Notes: generated by a model not told the origin, from the sequence alone. DNA of 64,000 nucleotides from CBCXTT01 sp965178295 (GCA_965178295.1 CBCXTT010000002.1:1-64000), one strand, 5' to 3'; positions 27,123 through 35,973 are shown, numbered from the stretch's first letter. A program made the numbers and translations.

Positions 27123-28312
27123 ATTACCAAGCAACAACACCTTGTGACCCACGAGTAGTAGAAGAGATGCTTCCGTATTTTAATGAGCATTTTGGGAATG
27201 CGCATTCACGCAACCACATACATGGATGGAGAGCAGAAAAAGTCGTTGAAAATGCACGCACACAGATTGCGCAGAGCATTAAGGCTAGTGCAAAAGAAGT
27301 GATATTTACCTCAGGCGCCACAGAGTCTAATAACTTAGCAATTAAGGGTATAGCCGATTTTTATCAAGACAAAAAACGCCATATTATTACATGTAAAACT
27401 GAACACAAATGTGTTCTAGATGCATGTCGTCGCTTAGAGGGCAAGGGTTTTGAGATCACATATCTCAATGTACAGAAAAATGGTTTACTGGACTTAGACG
27501 ATCTTCGCACCGCTCTACGCGCGGATACGCTCCTTGTATCTGTCATGGCTGCAAACAATGAAATTGGAGTCATTCAACCGCTACAAGCTATAGGCACACT
27601 CTGTCGAGACAATAACACATTTTTTCATACAGATGCTGCGCAGGCTGTGGGTAAAATCCCTATTGATGTTGATGAGATGTCTATTGATTTACTAAGTATC
27701 TCTGGCCATAAAGTCTATGGCCCCAAAGGTATTGGTGCACTTTATGTGCGCCGCAAACCTCGCGTGCGTCTTTCAGCACAAATCAATGGGGGTGGGCAGG
27801 AACGTGGTATGCGCTCTGGCACACTACCCGTTCCACTCTGTGTGGGACTGGGGAAAGCACTGGATATTTCTATGGATGAAATGGGCACAGAAAATGCCCG
27901 CATTACAAAATTGAGGGACCGATTTCTAGAAAAAATTATGTCCCAGCTTCCTGATGTATATTTAAATGGGGATAATGTGCACCGTTTACCTGGTAACTTA
28001 AACTTAAGCTTTGCCCATGTAGAGGGTGAAGGACTAATGATGGGTATTAAAAATTTATCTGTGTCTTCCGGCTCTGCATGCACTTCTGATTCACTGGAAC
28101 CTTCCTACGTGCTGCAAGCACTTGGAATCAATATTGAAATGGCGCACACCTCACTCAGAATTGGAATTGGGCGTTTTACAACGCAAGAAGAAGTAGAGGC
28201 TGCTGCCACTCAAATTATTGATGCGGTCAAGCACCTACGGCAAATGAGCCCACTGTGGGAAATGGCACAAGAAGGTATCGACGTCAGTAAAATTCAATGG
28301 GCGGCGCACTAA
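27101..28312 (+). CDS. iscS: cysteine desulfurase IscS
   Basis: 403 residues from ATG 27101 with AAGGA upstream. It removes sulfur from cysteine and passes it to IscU. YLDYQATTPCDPRV, TSGATESNNLA, HTDAAQAVGKIPID, the PLP lysine in ISGHKVYGPKGIG, and the sulfur-carrying cysteine in SSGSACTSDSLEPS all match true IscS. The C-terminus, with SPLWEMAQEGID, is the IscU-docking tail. Followed 13 bases later by iscU. Confidence 0.97.
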   Translation: MHQQIYLDYQATTPCDPRVVEEMLPYFNEHFGNAHSRNHIHGWRAEKVVENARTQIAQSIKASAKEVIFTSGATESNNLAIKGIADFYQDKKRHIITCKTEHKCVLDACRRLEGKGFEITYLNVQKNGLLDLDDLRTALRADTLLVSVMAANNEIGVIQPLQAIGTLCRDNNTFFHTDAAQAVGKIPIDVDEMSIDLLSISGHKVYGPKGIGALYVRRKPRVRLSAQINGGGQERGMRSGTLPVPLCVGLGKALDISMDEMGTENARITKLRDRFLEKIMSQLPDVYLNGDNVHRLPGNLNLSFAHVEGEGLMMGIKNLSVSSGSACTSDSLEPSYVLQALGINIEMAHTSLRIGIGRFTTQEEVEAAATQIIDAVKHLRQMSPLWEMAQEGIDVSKIQWAAH

Positions 28313-28325
28313 AAAGGAGAATAGT

Positions 28326-28709
28326 ATGTCCTATAGTAAAAAAGTTATTGATCATTATGAGAACCCGCGTAATGTAGGGTCTTTTGACAAAGATGAAAAA
28401 AATATCGGCACCGGCATGGTGGGTGCACCAGCATGTGGTGATGTAATGAAACTACAAATCAAGGTCGATAATGATGGCGTGATTGAAGAGGCAAAATTTA
28501 AAACATTTGGCTGTGGAAGTGCCATTGCCTCAAGTTCCCTCGTGACTGAATGGATTAAAGGAAAAACACTAGATGAGGCAATGACCTTGAAAAATACAGA
28601 TGTTGCAACATATTTAGAGCTGCCTCCTGTCAAAATTCACTGCTCTGTTCTAGCAGAGGATGCGATTAAGGCAGCGATTCAAAATTATAAAGAGCATAAC
28701 AATGCTTAA
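28326..28709 (+). CDS. iscU: iron-sulfur cluster scaffold IscU
   Basis: 127 residues. The cluster ligands are all present: cysteines in PACGD, FGCGSA and HCSVLAED with the conserved aspartate. The HscA recognition motif LPPVK is intact. A good AAAAGGAG Shine-Dalgarno precedes ATG 28326. The stop region overlaps iscA. Confidence 0.98.
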   Translation: MSYSKKVIDHYENPRNVGSFDKDEKNIGTGMVGAPACGDVMKLQIKVDNDGVIEEAKFKTFGCGSAIASSSLVTEWIKGKTLDEAMTLKNTDVATYLELPPVKIHCSVLAEDAIKAAIQNYKEHNNA

Positions 28710-29037
28710 AAAAATTATGTCGATTACGCCTGCCGCTCTTCAACAGGTGCGTCATTTGCTTGATAAACGAGGCACACCCTCAGTTGGCATCCGTATCGGT
28801 GTGCAAACAAAAGGATGCAACGGTCTTTCTTACACCCTTGAGTATGCGGGACAAAGAGAACCGTTAGATGAAAAAATAAGCACCCATGGCGTTGATATTT
28901 TCATAGATCCAAAGGCTGTTATGTTTATACTTGGCACTACGATGGACTACGTAGAGGGTAAATTAGAATCTGGGTTTACCTTTAAAAACCCTAATGAAAA
29001 AGGTCGTTGTGGTTGTGGGGAGTCATTTCATGTCTGA
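28702..29037 (+). CDS. iscA: A-type iron-sulfur carrier IscA
   Basis: 111 residues from ATG 28702, which overlaps the last codons of iscU (ATGCTTAA). The three conserved cysteines are in KGCNGLSY and GRCGCGESF. It accepts or delivers clusters or iron. It overlaps hscB by 8 bases. Confidence 0.95.
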   Translation: MLKKIMSITPAALQQVRHLLDKRGTPSVGIRIGVQTKGCNGLSYTLEYAGQREPLDEKISTHGVDIFIDPKAVMFILGTTMDYVEGKLESGFTFKNPNEKGRCGCGESFHV

Positions 29038-29509
29038 TTGTCCATTTGCCTTGTTGAACCTACCCCCCACCTTTCATATTGAGACGGCTGAGCTCGACGC
29101 TCATTACTTTCAAGCGCAACTGCGCTACCACCCAGATAAATTCTCTAATGCACCTGATGTAGATAAAATGTATGCCGAGAAAAAATCGGCGGAGATCAAT
29201 ACAGCGTATCAAACGCTTCAAAGCCCTATCCAGCGTGCCAAAGTAATTTTGAAAAAAAATGGCATTCCATTTGATGCAACAACACCCACTGCAGAAGTCT
29301 TAGAAAAATCTATGGACCGCCGCATGCAAATAGAAACGATGAAAAACGACGACGCGCTTCAGGCGTTTTCTATCACTCTTATGCAAGAATGGAAAAAAAT
29401 GTTACACATCCTTGAAAAAGAGCTAGAGCAAAAAAGCACTAACGCTATCAATACATTAATGCACCTCGTTTATATCGAAAAAGCACAAGAAGATCTAAAG
29501 AAAAAATAG
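29030..29509 (+). CDS. hscB: Fe-S co-chaperone HscB (J-type)
   Basis: 159 residues from ATG 29030. The J-domain HPD tripeptide occurs in RYHPDKF near residue 37. The C-terminal three-helix domain that binds IscU follows (about 80-159). It stimulates the HscA ATPase and delivers IscU. The start overlaps the iscA end; hscA follows 19 bases later. Confidence 0.93.
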   Translation: MSDCPFALLNLPPTFHIETAELDAHYFQAQLRYHPDKFSNAPDVDKMYAEKKSAEINTAYQTLQSPIQRAKVILKKNGIPFDATTPTAEVLEKSMDRRMQIETMKNDDALQAFSITLMQEWKKMLHILEKELEQKSTNAINTLMHLVYIEKAQEDLKKK

Positions 29510-29528
29510 GGAAAGAGACGGGAAAAAT

Positions 29529-31370
29529 ATGTTATTTCAATTGCATGAGCCCGGGCAAACACCCAAAGCGCCTCAAGATACGTCATCGATTGTCTTAGGT
29601 ATTGATCTTGGCACCACGCATTCTGTTGTTGCTATAGCCAAAAATCAAACGCCCTACACCCTGAAAATCGATGGTCATCCACTCGTTCCGTCTATTATGG
29701 CTGATGTAGGAGAGATCAAAATCGGTCGGTCTGCTATGCCGTTTTTATCCACACACCCAGAGCATATCGCCCGTTCTACAAAGCGCCTCTTGGCAAAAAG
29801 TGTAGAAGATAAGGATCCTATATTATCCCAATTTCACCTTGTAACCGACAATAATACACAGGGCCTGGTGCACTTTAAAGTAGGCAATAGAGTATACAAT
29901 CCCATCCAAGTAGCTGCAGAAATTTTAAAATACATCAAAGACAAAACCTGCTTACACTTTGAGCGTGACATTAACCAAGCCGTTATCACGGTGCCAGCCT
30001 ACTTCAATGATAATGCACGCAATGCAACTCGACTTGCCGCACAAATGGCTGGATTTGATGTGTTGCGCTTAATCAGTGAGCCCACAGCCGCTGCGATCGC
30101 TTATGGCTTAGACAAGGAAAACCATGGGTGTATTGCTGTGTACGATTTAGGGGGTGGTACTTTTGATATATCCATTTTAAGATTGCAACAAGGCATTCTA
30201 CAGGTGATAGCAACAGGTGGAGATGCTAGTTTAGGTGGGGATGATTTCGATCATGCCATTGCAGATCACATGCAACAAATGTGCAAGACCGCAATAAAAG
30301 TGCCCAACGCCCAAAAACATCTTCTGACACATGCACGGAAAATCAAAGAGCACCTCACTCAAAACAATGTCTATAGCGGTACAATATATGGTATTCCCTA
30401 CAGTATCGATCGCCTAACTTTTGACAGAATTACACAGCCCCTACGTGATCAGACAATAGAAACGATCTCCTCCGTTATGCATGATGCACACCTTAAAATA
30501 GAGGACATTAACGCTGTGGTCCTTGTCGGTGGCGCCACACGCATACCTTCCATATATAACGCGGTAGAGAAAAAATTTCAACGATCCCCGCTTACAACCC
30601 TAAATCCAGATGAAGTTGTAGCTCTAGGCGCTGCGTTACAAGCAGAGAATCTCACTACAGGTGGAAAGAGTCTTCTTCTTGATGTTACGCCACTTTCTTT
30701 AGGCTTAGAAACAATGGGTAATATTGTTGAGAAAATTATTCTACGTAACACGCCAATCCCCTGTCGAATCGCTCAAACATTTACTACACACCAAGACAAT
30801 CAAACAGCAATGCGAATTCATATTGTGCAAGGAGAGCGAGAATTTATGCAAGACTGTCGCTCTCTGGGATATTTTTCTTTGAAAAATATCCCTCCGATGC
30901 CCGCTGGCATGGCAAAAATACAGGTAACATTTTTGGTCGATGCAGATGGACTTCTAACAGTTAAGGCAACAGAAATGAACACTGGATACGCACAGCATAT
31001 CGATATAAAGCCTAGCTACGGACTCACTGAAAAAAAAATTCAAACCATGCTGGAGGAAAGTTACCAGCATGGAGCGCATGATCTCAATAAAAGACTGCTC
31101 ATCCGTTCTCAAGAAAAACTAAACCAAACAATAACAGCACTGCAATCTGGGCTCGAAGATGATGCGCACCTCATTGATGAGGCGACAAAAAAGCATTTAA
31201 AAGATCTTGTGGACAAAGCATCAAAAGTTTCACAAAAAAAAGAGCACTTAGATGCGCTCCAGCAAGAGATCTCTGAGGCTAGTCAAGAGTTTGCCCAATT
31301 GCGCTTAGAAAAAGCGCTCTCATCTAAAAAAATAGATAGTACTGGACATACTCTTAATCGAGAGAAATAA
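29529..31370 (+). CDS. hscA: Fe-S chaperone HscA (Hsp70 type)
   Basis: 613 residues. The nucleotide-binding domain (about 20-380) contains GIDLGTTHSVVA, VPAYFNDNARNATR, SEPTAAAIAYGLD and VYDLGGGTFDISI. The substrate-binding domain starts with LLLDVTPLSLGLETMG, and the C-terminal lid runs to the end. It works with HscB on the IscU LPPVK motif. Usually fdx follows in the operon; here the next gene is convergent, so ferredoxin must be encoded elsewhere. Confidence 0.96.
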   Translation: MLFQLHEPGQTPKAPQDTSSIVLGIDLGTTHSVVAIAKNQTPYTLKIDGHPLVPSIMADVGEIKIGRSAMPFLSTHPEHIARSTKRLLAKSVEDKDPILSQFHLVTDNNTQGLVHFKVGNRVYNPIQVAAEILKYIKDKTCLHFERDINQAVITVPAYFNDNARNATRLAAQMAGFDVLRLISEPTAAAIAYGLDKENHGCIAVYDLGGGTFDISILRLQQGILQVIATGGDASLGGDDFDHAIADHMQQMCKTAIKVPNAQKHLLTHARKIKEHLTQNNVYSGTIYGIPYSIDRLTFDRITQPLRDQTIETISSVMHDAHLKIEDINAVVLVGGATRIPSIYNAVEKKFQRSPLTTLNPDEVVALGAALQAENLTTGGKSLLLDVTPLSLGLETMGNIVEKIILRNTPIPCRIAQTFTTHQDNQTAMRIHIVQGEREFMQDCRSLGYFSLKNIPPMPAGMAKIQVTFLVDADGLLTVKATEMNTGYAQHIDIKPSYGLTEKKIQTMLEESYQHGAHDLNKRLLIRSQEKLNQTITALQSGLEDDAHLIDEATKKHLKDLVDKASKVSQKKEHLDALQQEISEASQEFAQLRLEKALSSKKIDSTGHTLNREK

Positions 31371-31378
31371 CTCCCACT

Positions 31379-32251
31379 CTATTGACTATCTACAAACAAA
31401 ACGACACGCTTCAGCTCTTTATCATTCCAGTTTTTGACCATATCTGACAAAACATTTTTACCATGAACAGACGTATCGTGTAGCAGCGCACACGCTAATA
31501 CCAGCTTACCCTCAAAAACCATTGCATGTTCAATGCGAACAGTAAACAAGATTTTCTTTCCTGAATCAGGCTCAACAAAAAAAATGTTTCCGATAGGAAA
31601 TTTGGATTTAAATGATCCTTTTCCCATCCAAAAATCAGTAAATTTATCGATCGGGAGCGAGATATCAAATATGTCATTTCCCTGTTGAATGTCGTATGAA
31701 ACCTGGTCAATCATTGTTGATGGATCGAGTGTTAAGACGAGAAGACCTGGTATTTTTTCATCATGCGTAGCCATGGCACCTGGGGCTGTTATCACAAAAC
31801 TCTCTTCTAACTTACTTGCCTTAGAGTCAAATGCTTTAACCGTAAAATACGGCACAGGATCACGATGAGAAAGAAGAGCTAGTTCCAAGAAACTGAGGAT
31901 GTTTTGTTTTTTATTGGGCGAAACAGTCACAATATCTCCCTTAACATGCATTGTGTCAGCCAAAATAGGAATGTAGTGCGCCCCAACCGGACTATCCGTA
32001 AAAAACAAGAGAAGTTTATGATGATCCGCTGGTATTCTTCCAAGGAGATCTATGGGCGCATCCGAATAGGCGGTTCTGTCATGGTCCGCGTAGCGCACCA
32101 TATTTGCAGCTTTAAAAGAAACGGTTACCTCTTTTGCATCAAACATGGGCTTTTCAACCACGTCTCCACTAAAAAATGTATCTGTTTTACCACTATCCTT
32201 GTCGCAACCCAAAAGGACAAAACAAAGCAAGAGACACGCAAATTTAGACAT
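31379..32251 (-). CDS. uncharacterised lipoprotein
   Basis: 290 residues. A signal peptide ends in the lipobox LLGC (Cys16), so the mature protein is lipid-anchored. The rest is soluble, rich in beta-strand-like alternation, with no motif I recognise. GAGGGGAG precedes ATG 32251, a strong ribosome-binding site. It converges on hscA with only 8 bases between stops. It is probably periplasmic or outer-membrane attached; function unknown. Confidence 0.75.
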   Translation of the reverse strand: MSKFACLLLCFVLLGCDKDSGKTDTFFSGDVVEKPMFDAKEVTVSFKAANMVRYADHDRTAYSDAPIDLLGRIPADHHKLLLFFTDSPVGAHYIPILADTMHVKGDIVTVSPNKKQNILSFLELALLSHRDPVPYFTVKAFDSKASKLEESFVITAPGAMATHDEKIPGLLVLTLDPSTMIDQVSYDIQQGNDIFDISLPIDKFTDFWMGKGSFKSKFPIGNIFFVEPDSGKKILFTVRIEHAMVFEGKLVLACALLHDTSVHGKNVLSDMVKNWNDKELKRVVLFVDSQ

Positions 32252-32353
32252 TTCTAACTCCCCTCAAACAATCTTACGATCAATTATGTTAAATTGTGTT
32301 TTAACTATACCAGACCTCATCATAATTTCCAAAGAAATATATAGCATGTTTAT

Positions 32354-32587
32354 TTAATCAGACAAACATGCGTGCGATCCATCGCATATAGGCGGCGTCT
32401 GTGTATTCTTACACCCACAAAAGAATAATGTTTCATCCTTTGTAGCTGTATAAGGTATAGGTTTTAATGTACCCTCCTTTCTGTGCGCCCCATCACACCA
32501 TGGTTGTTTCTGGCTACGTCCACAGGTGCACCAATAATATGTTGTGCCGGCAATGGCATCGATGGAAACAGGCTTGTTTTTTGACAT
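32354..32587 (-). CDS. tandem CDGSH iron-sulfur protein
   Basis: 77 residues with two zinc-finger-like CDGSH motifs: C-x-C-x8-CDGAH with Cys20, Cys22, Cys31 and His35, and the second with Cys57, Cys59, Cys68 and His72. Each binds a [2Fe-2S] cluster with three cysteines and one histidine (family knowledge). Bacterial tandem forms resemble the mitochondrial Miner2 protein. Its place next to the isc operon fits a client or cluster-transfer role (inference). Confidence 0.88.
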   Translation of the reverse strand: MSKNKPVSIDAIAGTTYYWCTCGRSQKQPWCDGAHRKEGTLKPIPYTATKDETLFFCGCKNTQTPPICDGSHACLSD

Positions 32588-32715
32588 AAATTACTACTCA
32601 TTTTTTCACCAAAAGTTTACTACATTCAGAGAGCATAAGACAAGGACTTGACAAATACGCATCACAAAAACCATAATATTAAAAAACCATACATTAAATA
32701 ACGGGGGATTTTAAG

Positions 32716-33249
32716 ATGCGATACTTTGTTTTTATTTTATCTATGATATGCATTATACCTATTGTCAATGCAGGCCAGAAGAGTACGACGGCCGCCCAAA
32801 TGAGAGCTAAGTACAATGTCAGAGACTTGTCTTTCGAAGAGCAGCGCAACCTACATGACACCATGGGGCACAACAAGACACGCAAAAAAAGTAAAAAAAA
32901 TGGATTTTTTACAAAGTTACACCATAATCTTTGGGTGTGCGATGCGTCATGTGCACGCCATGATGTGTACAAGGTATTAAGACATTGCGTACTCACAGAG
33001 CAAAAGCATCCAAAATGTTTAAATAATTTGGCCGTTTCCATTCAAGATAAAGATTATCAAACAAAGTTCTATCGGACTCTGGAGCAAGATGTGAAAGTGC
33101 CAAAACACATAGAACAGATTGAAAGCCTCATTGAGGCCCGACGTGCTTTTATAAATGACAAAAAACAGACGGGTGAATGGGAGCATAACAAGGATATGCT
33201 CGAGAAAGAGCAGCGTGTTCAGATTCTCATAAATAACCCCAGAACGTAG
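32716..33249 (+). CDS. secreted cysteine-containing protein of unknown family
   Basis: 177 residues. A clear signal peptide (MRYFVFILSMICIIPIVNA, cleavage after about residue 19) is followed by a basic, helical body. Four cysteines (in VCDASCARH, RHCVLTE and PKCLNN) could form two disulfides after export. ATG 32716 follows a GGGGGAT tract. I do not recognise the family. It lies 21 bases before the SIMPL gene in the same direction, so the two are probably cotranscribed. Confidence 0.72.
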   Translation: MRYFVFILSMICIIPIVNAGQKSTTAAQMRAKYNVRDLSFEEQRNLHDTMGHNKTRKKSKKNGFFTKLHHNLWVCDASCARHDVYKVLRHCVLTEQKHPKCLNNLAVSIQDKDYQTKFYRTLEQDVKVPKHIEQIESLIEARRAFINDKKQTGEWEHNKDMLEKEQRVQILINNPRT

Positions 33250-33270
33250 AAGAAAGAGGAAAAATTAACA

Positions 33271-34011
33271 ATGAATTATTCCAAACTTGCGCCAGTCTCT
33301 ATCTTTGCTCTATCTATTGTCTTTCTTGGATGGACGCTTTCTAGTGGCTTAAAATCTTTTCAAAGTCAGCGACAAAGTTCGGTGACTGTAAAGGGTCTTG
33401 CCGAAGAATTTGTGAAATCTGATTTTGCGATCTGGAAAATTAGCTTTAAAGCTAGTGGAAAAAAAATTGATGAAACTGAGCAGCAATTCAATCAGCAATT
33501 AGACCACGTGCGTCAATTTTTGCAAGATATGGGGTTTGGCGTTGCTGACTTTGAGTCCATGGTCCCAGTTGTGGAAGATCTAACCACCCGGGAATATCAA
33601 CATAGCCGTTCAGATAGGGCAAACTATCAAATCGATGGTGGCTATGTTGTGCGCACGGTCGATGTCGATAAAGTCAGGCATGCACTAGGGCAAACCACTG
33701 CTCTTTTGAAAAAAGGAATAATGCTAACATCTGGGGGACACTATTCTGGGGGACACTATGATGGCAATCCAAAATATCTGCTTCAACGGTTTAATGAAAT
33801 GCGTCCTGCGCTTTTGCAAAAAGCTACACAAAATGCCCGCGCCGTTGCAGAGAAATTTTCGAGTGATGCTGGTGCAAAAGTTGGAAGAATTTTAAATGCA
33901 CGCCAAGGTGTTATTGAGACACATGGCGCAGATGGAGGGTACCACGACAAGGGAAGTATTGAGAAGAAACTACGTGTTGTCAGCACCTTTACCTTTGCTC
34001 TCGACCACTAA
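33271..34011 (+). CDS. SIMPL-domain (DUF541) periplasmic protein
   Basis: 246 residues. One N-terminal hydrophobic helix (about 10-26) anchors or exports it. The SIMPL domain starts at SVTVKGLAEEFVKSD and ends with the conserved KKLRVVSTFTFAL. Related proteins occur widely in proteobacteria and are linked to oxidative-stress protection, without a settled mechanism. A perfect 15-base tandem duplication at 33730-33759 repeats five residues (SGGHY) in frame. Confidence 0.85.
   Translation: MNYSKLAPVSIFALSIVFLGWTLSSGLKSFQSQRQSSVTVKGLAEEFVKSDFAIWKISFKASGKKIDETEQQFNQQLDHVRQFLQDMGFGVADFESMVPVVEDLTTREYQHSRSDRANYQIDGGYVVRTVDVDKVRHALGQTTALLKKGIMLTSGGHYSGGHYDGNPKYLLQRFNEMRPALLQKATQNARAVAEKFSSDAGAKVGRILNARQGVIETHGADGGYHDKGSIEKKLRVVSTFTFALDH
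33730..33759 (+). repeat. 15-bp perfect tandem duplication inside the SIMPL gene
   Basis: The unit TCTGGGGGACACTAT occurs twice in direct succession and preserves the frame, doubling SGGHY. It looks like a recent slippage or duplication event. Confidence 0.9.
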
Positions 34012-34083
34012 CAGCGCATAAAAGAGGTCCCGACAAGCCCCTTGACGTTTTCTACCACATTACGTTACATTGGCCAGAATGAT

Positions 34084-34157
34084 TGGGGAATAGTTTAGCG
34101 GTAAAACTCCCGGCTCTGGACCGGGAAACCTAGGTTCGAATCCTGGTTCCCCAGCCA
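34084..34157 (+). tRNA. tRNA-Gln(CTG)
   Basis: 74 nt with encoded CCA. The acceptor TGGGGAA pairs with TTCCCCA, typical of glutamine tRNA with its weak first pair. The anticodon stem CCCGG/CCGGG encloses CTCTGGA, anticodon CTG. T-arm GGTTCGAATCC. Confidence 0.95.
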
Positions 34158-34193
34158 TTCTACGCACAAAAATATGGTGAGGGAAAGAGATAT

Positions 34194-34424
34194 ATGCACA
34201 CACAAACACTCTTAAGCGATCTCACCATCGTCTTGTCACCATCTCCTGAAGCGGAATTTGTTTTCCACACTTCTATGACCGATTCACCTTCCATAGAAAA
34301 GGACGCATTGCAGTGTATGGGCAAAGTTGGCTTTGATCTTTCTTTCTATGTTGCGCACAACAAAAGACAAAATTGGCGCATTCAATATCCTAACTCCATT
34401 CAAAAAACATGCGAAAATGAGTGA
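34194..34424 (+). CDS. small protein of unknown family, first of a three-gene overlapping unit
   Basis: 76 residues from ATG 34194, following GAGGGAAAGAG. The sequence is mixed polar/hydrophobic with two cysteines and no signal peptide or motif I recognise. It is supported as real mainly by architecture: its TGA overlaps the next GTG start (GTGA), and that gene in turn overlaps the prepilin-peptidase-like gene. Confidence 0.5.
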   Translation: MHTQTLLSDLTIVLSPSPEAEFVFHTSMTDSPSIEKDALQCMGKVGFDLSFYVAHNKRQNWRIQYPNSIQKTCENE

Positions 34425-34627
34425 GAAAAGTAATGCGCAACTTCAATCAAACCGGCTGTACTGACGCCGAAACAAGGTTCATAGATCATCCAAACAGCAA
34501 CGTGCCAGAGATGATTGCGTATGTGCTGAGTGGCGCGGGCACACACAACCTATTTTTAGCAGATCCTTACCCTTTTTCTCTCAACTCAAGCGCCACAATA
34601 AATACCTTCTTCGGAGCGCGATCATGA
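34421..34627 (+). CDS. small protein of unknown family, second of the overlapping unit
   Basis: 68 residues from GTG 34421 (or ATG 34433, four codons later). No motif is recognised; GAGTHNLFLADPYPF is its most distinctive stretch. It overlaps the gene before by GTGA and the gene after by ATGA. That coupling suggests the three products are made together. Confidence 0.5.
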   Translation: MRKVMRNFNQTGCTDAETRFIDHPNSNVPEMIAYVLSGAGTHNLFLADPYPFSLNSSATINTFFGARS

Positions 34628-35049
34628 GCATTTTAATTTCTATTATCATCATGCTTCTCCTCTTTATTGCATGGACTGATTGGCAGACAGACTGTATGCC
34701 AGATCAATTGATTCTTACCGTTTTTTTTCTTACAGTATTTGTGCGCTTAATTGATTCTACCTCTGCATTTCCCTTTATACTGTCCTCTATACTGCTCTTC
34801 TTAAGCGCGCTTGTACTCCGTCTTGTATTGATAATGCTAGGCAAAGATATTTCGGGCATGAGTGACATCAAGCTCCTACCTATACTCGGTCTAGGCATAA
34901 GGCCGGAAGAAATATCCACCTTTCTTATATGGGTAGGCGCAGTTGGACTAAGCGCCCATTGTATCAAAAGTGATGAAGGTCTCTTGCCCGTTGGACCCGC
35001 CCTTATCATCGCTTTTTTGATATTATTTATCCCCAAATATCACTACTAA
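34624..35049 (+). CDS. short A24-type prepilin peptidase-like membrane protein
   Basis: 141 residues with about five transmembrane helices. The catalytic aspartate regions of A24 peptidases are recognisable: AWTDWQTDCMPD near residue 17-28 matches the D-x6-IP region, and GMSDIKLLPILGL near 79-91 matches GxGDxKLL. PVGPALIIAFLI fits the conserved PFGPFL segment. It lacks the N-terminal methyltransferase domain, like CpaA/TadV enzymes. It would cut leader peptides of type IV pilin-like proteins. No pilin genes are adjacent. Confidence 0.75.
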   Translation: MSILISIIIMLLLFIAWTDWQTDCMPDQLILTVFFLTVFVRLIDSTSAFPFILSSILLFLSALVLRLVLIMLGKDISGMSDIKLLPILGLGIRPEEISTFLIWVGAVGLSAHCIKSDEGLLPVGPALIIAFLILFIPKYHY

Positions 35050-35634
35050 CATTGCGCCTCTACCAATACGACTACCGTGTTATCCTCTGTATTATCTATA
35101 TTGCTGAATACCGATCAACAAGTCGGTACTTTCTCATAAGCAGCATTATATCATTTCTACCGCATCTCCAAGGCATTGTTATCATGTTTGACAGGTATTA
35201 CTCTGTTGAGGCCATAAAAACAATACACTCCTCCTCTCACCATCGTTATCTATCTGACACATCACAATCACATATTGATATTTCACATATAGCGTAGTGT
35301 CTGAATTTGTCTCAATCCAATTACCTGCACTCTCGATTCGTTCTTCTTCTATGCTTGTAGATGGCAGCTAATCTACAAGCAGGACTCGGCCAGACAATCA
35401 CAAAATTCAGCTTGTTAAAGGGTGCGTTAATACGTTACGGCTACAAGCTATAGGCTGGTATTTTTATCCCAATATTCTCGTTCACCCTATCTTATGAATT
35501 CATATAGACGAAAAAATAAAATTGAGAATAGAATGGTTGCTAAAAGAAATAGTGTTTCTCATTTTTCGAAAAATCGTATATAACTGGGTATCATATGTTT
35601 GTGCCGTTCTATATTTTAAGGAGTTAAAGATCTT
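35050..35634. other. gene-poor stretch with one strong inverted repeat
   Basis: No convincing gene. A perfect 10-bp inverted repeat GCTTGTAGAT/ATCTACAAGC (35353-35362 and 35371-35380) with an 8-base loop could be an RNA hairpin; there is no T-run after it. The last 50 bases should carry the yajC promoter, and AAGGAG near 35620 is its Shine-Dalgarno. Confidence 0.45.
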
Positions 35635-35973
35635 ATGGAAGGTTTTGATATAATGGGCATGTTGCCCTTAGTGCTTATTTTTATTGTTATGTATTTTCTG
35701 ATTATCCGTCCACAAAACAAAAAGTCCAAACAGCATAAAGAAATGTTGGCTCACTTGAAGAAAGGTGACCGTATTATCACAAATGGTGGCCTCATTGGTC
35801 ATATTCATAACTTAGAAGAGGACGAAGTAGTGGTACGCGTTTCCGCAGATGTGCAAGTGCGTGTTGCACGATCCATGATTGCAACGGTTATGCTTGTTGA
35901 CACGAAAAAGTCCTCCAAAGAAAAATCAGAAAAAATAAGAAAATCCAGTAAATCAGTCAAAGCAGGAAAGTAG
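35635..35973 (+). CDS. yajC: Sec translocase accessory subunit YajC
   Basis: 112 residues. One N-terminal transmembrane helix (about 8-25) ends in the conserved IIRPQNKKSKQHKEML. The small cytoplasmic domain contains KKGDRIITNGGLIGHI. The lysine-rich tail is longer than usual. It associates with SecDF in the inner membrane; secD follows 83 bases later. Confidence 0.95.
   Translation: MEGFDIMGMLPLVLIFIVMYFLIIRPQNKKSKQHKEMLAHLKKGDRIITNGGLIGHIHNLEEDEVVVRVSADVQVRVARSMIATVMLVDTKKSSKEKSEKIRKSSKSVKAGK

Noticed and set aside
35052..35297. 81-codon frame after the prepilin peptidase
   Set aside because: Histidine/serine-rich with no Shine-Dalgarno and no continuity with the overlapping unit before it.
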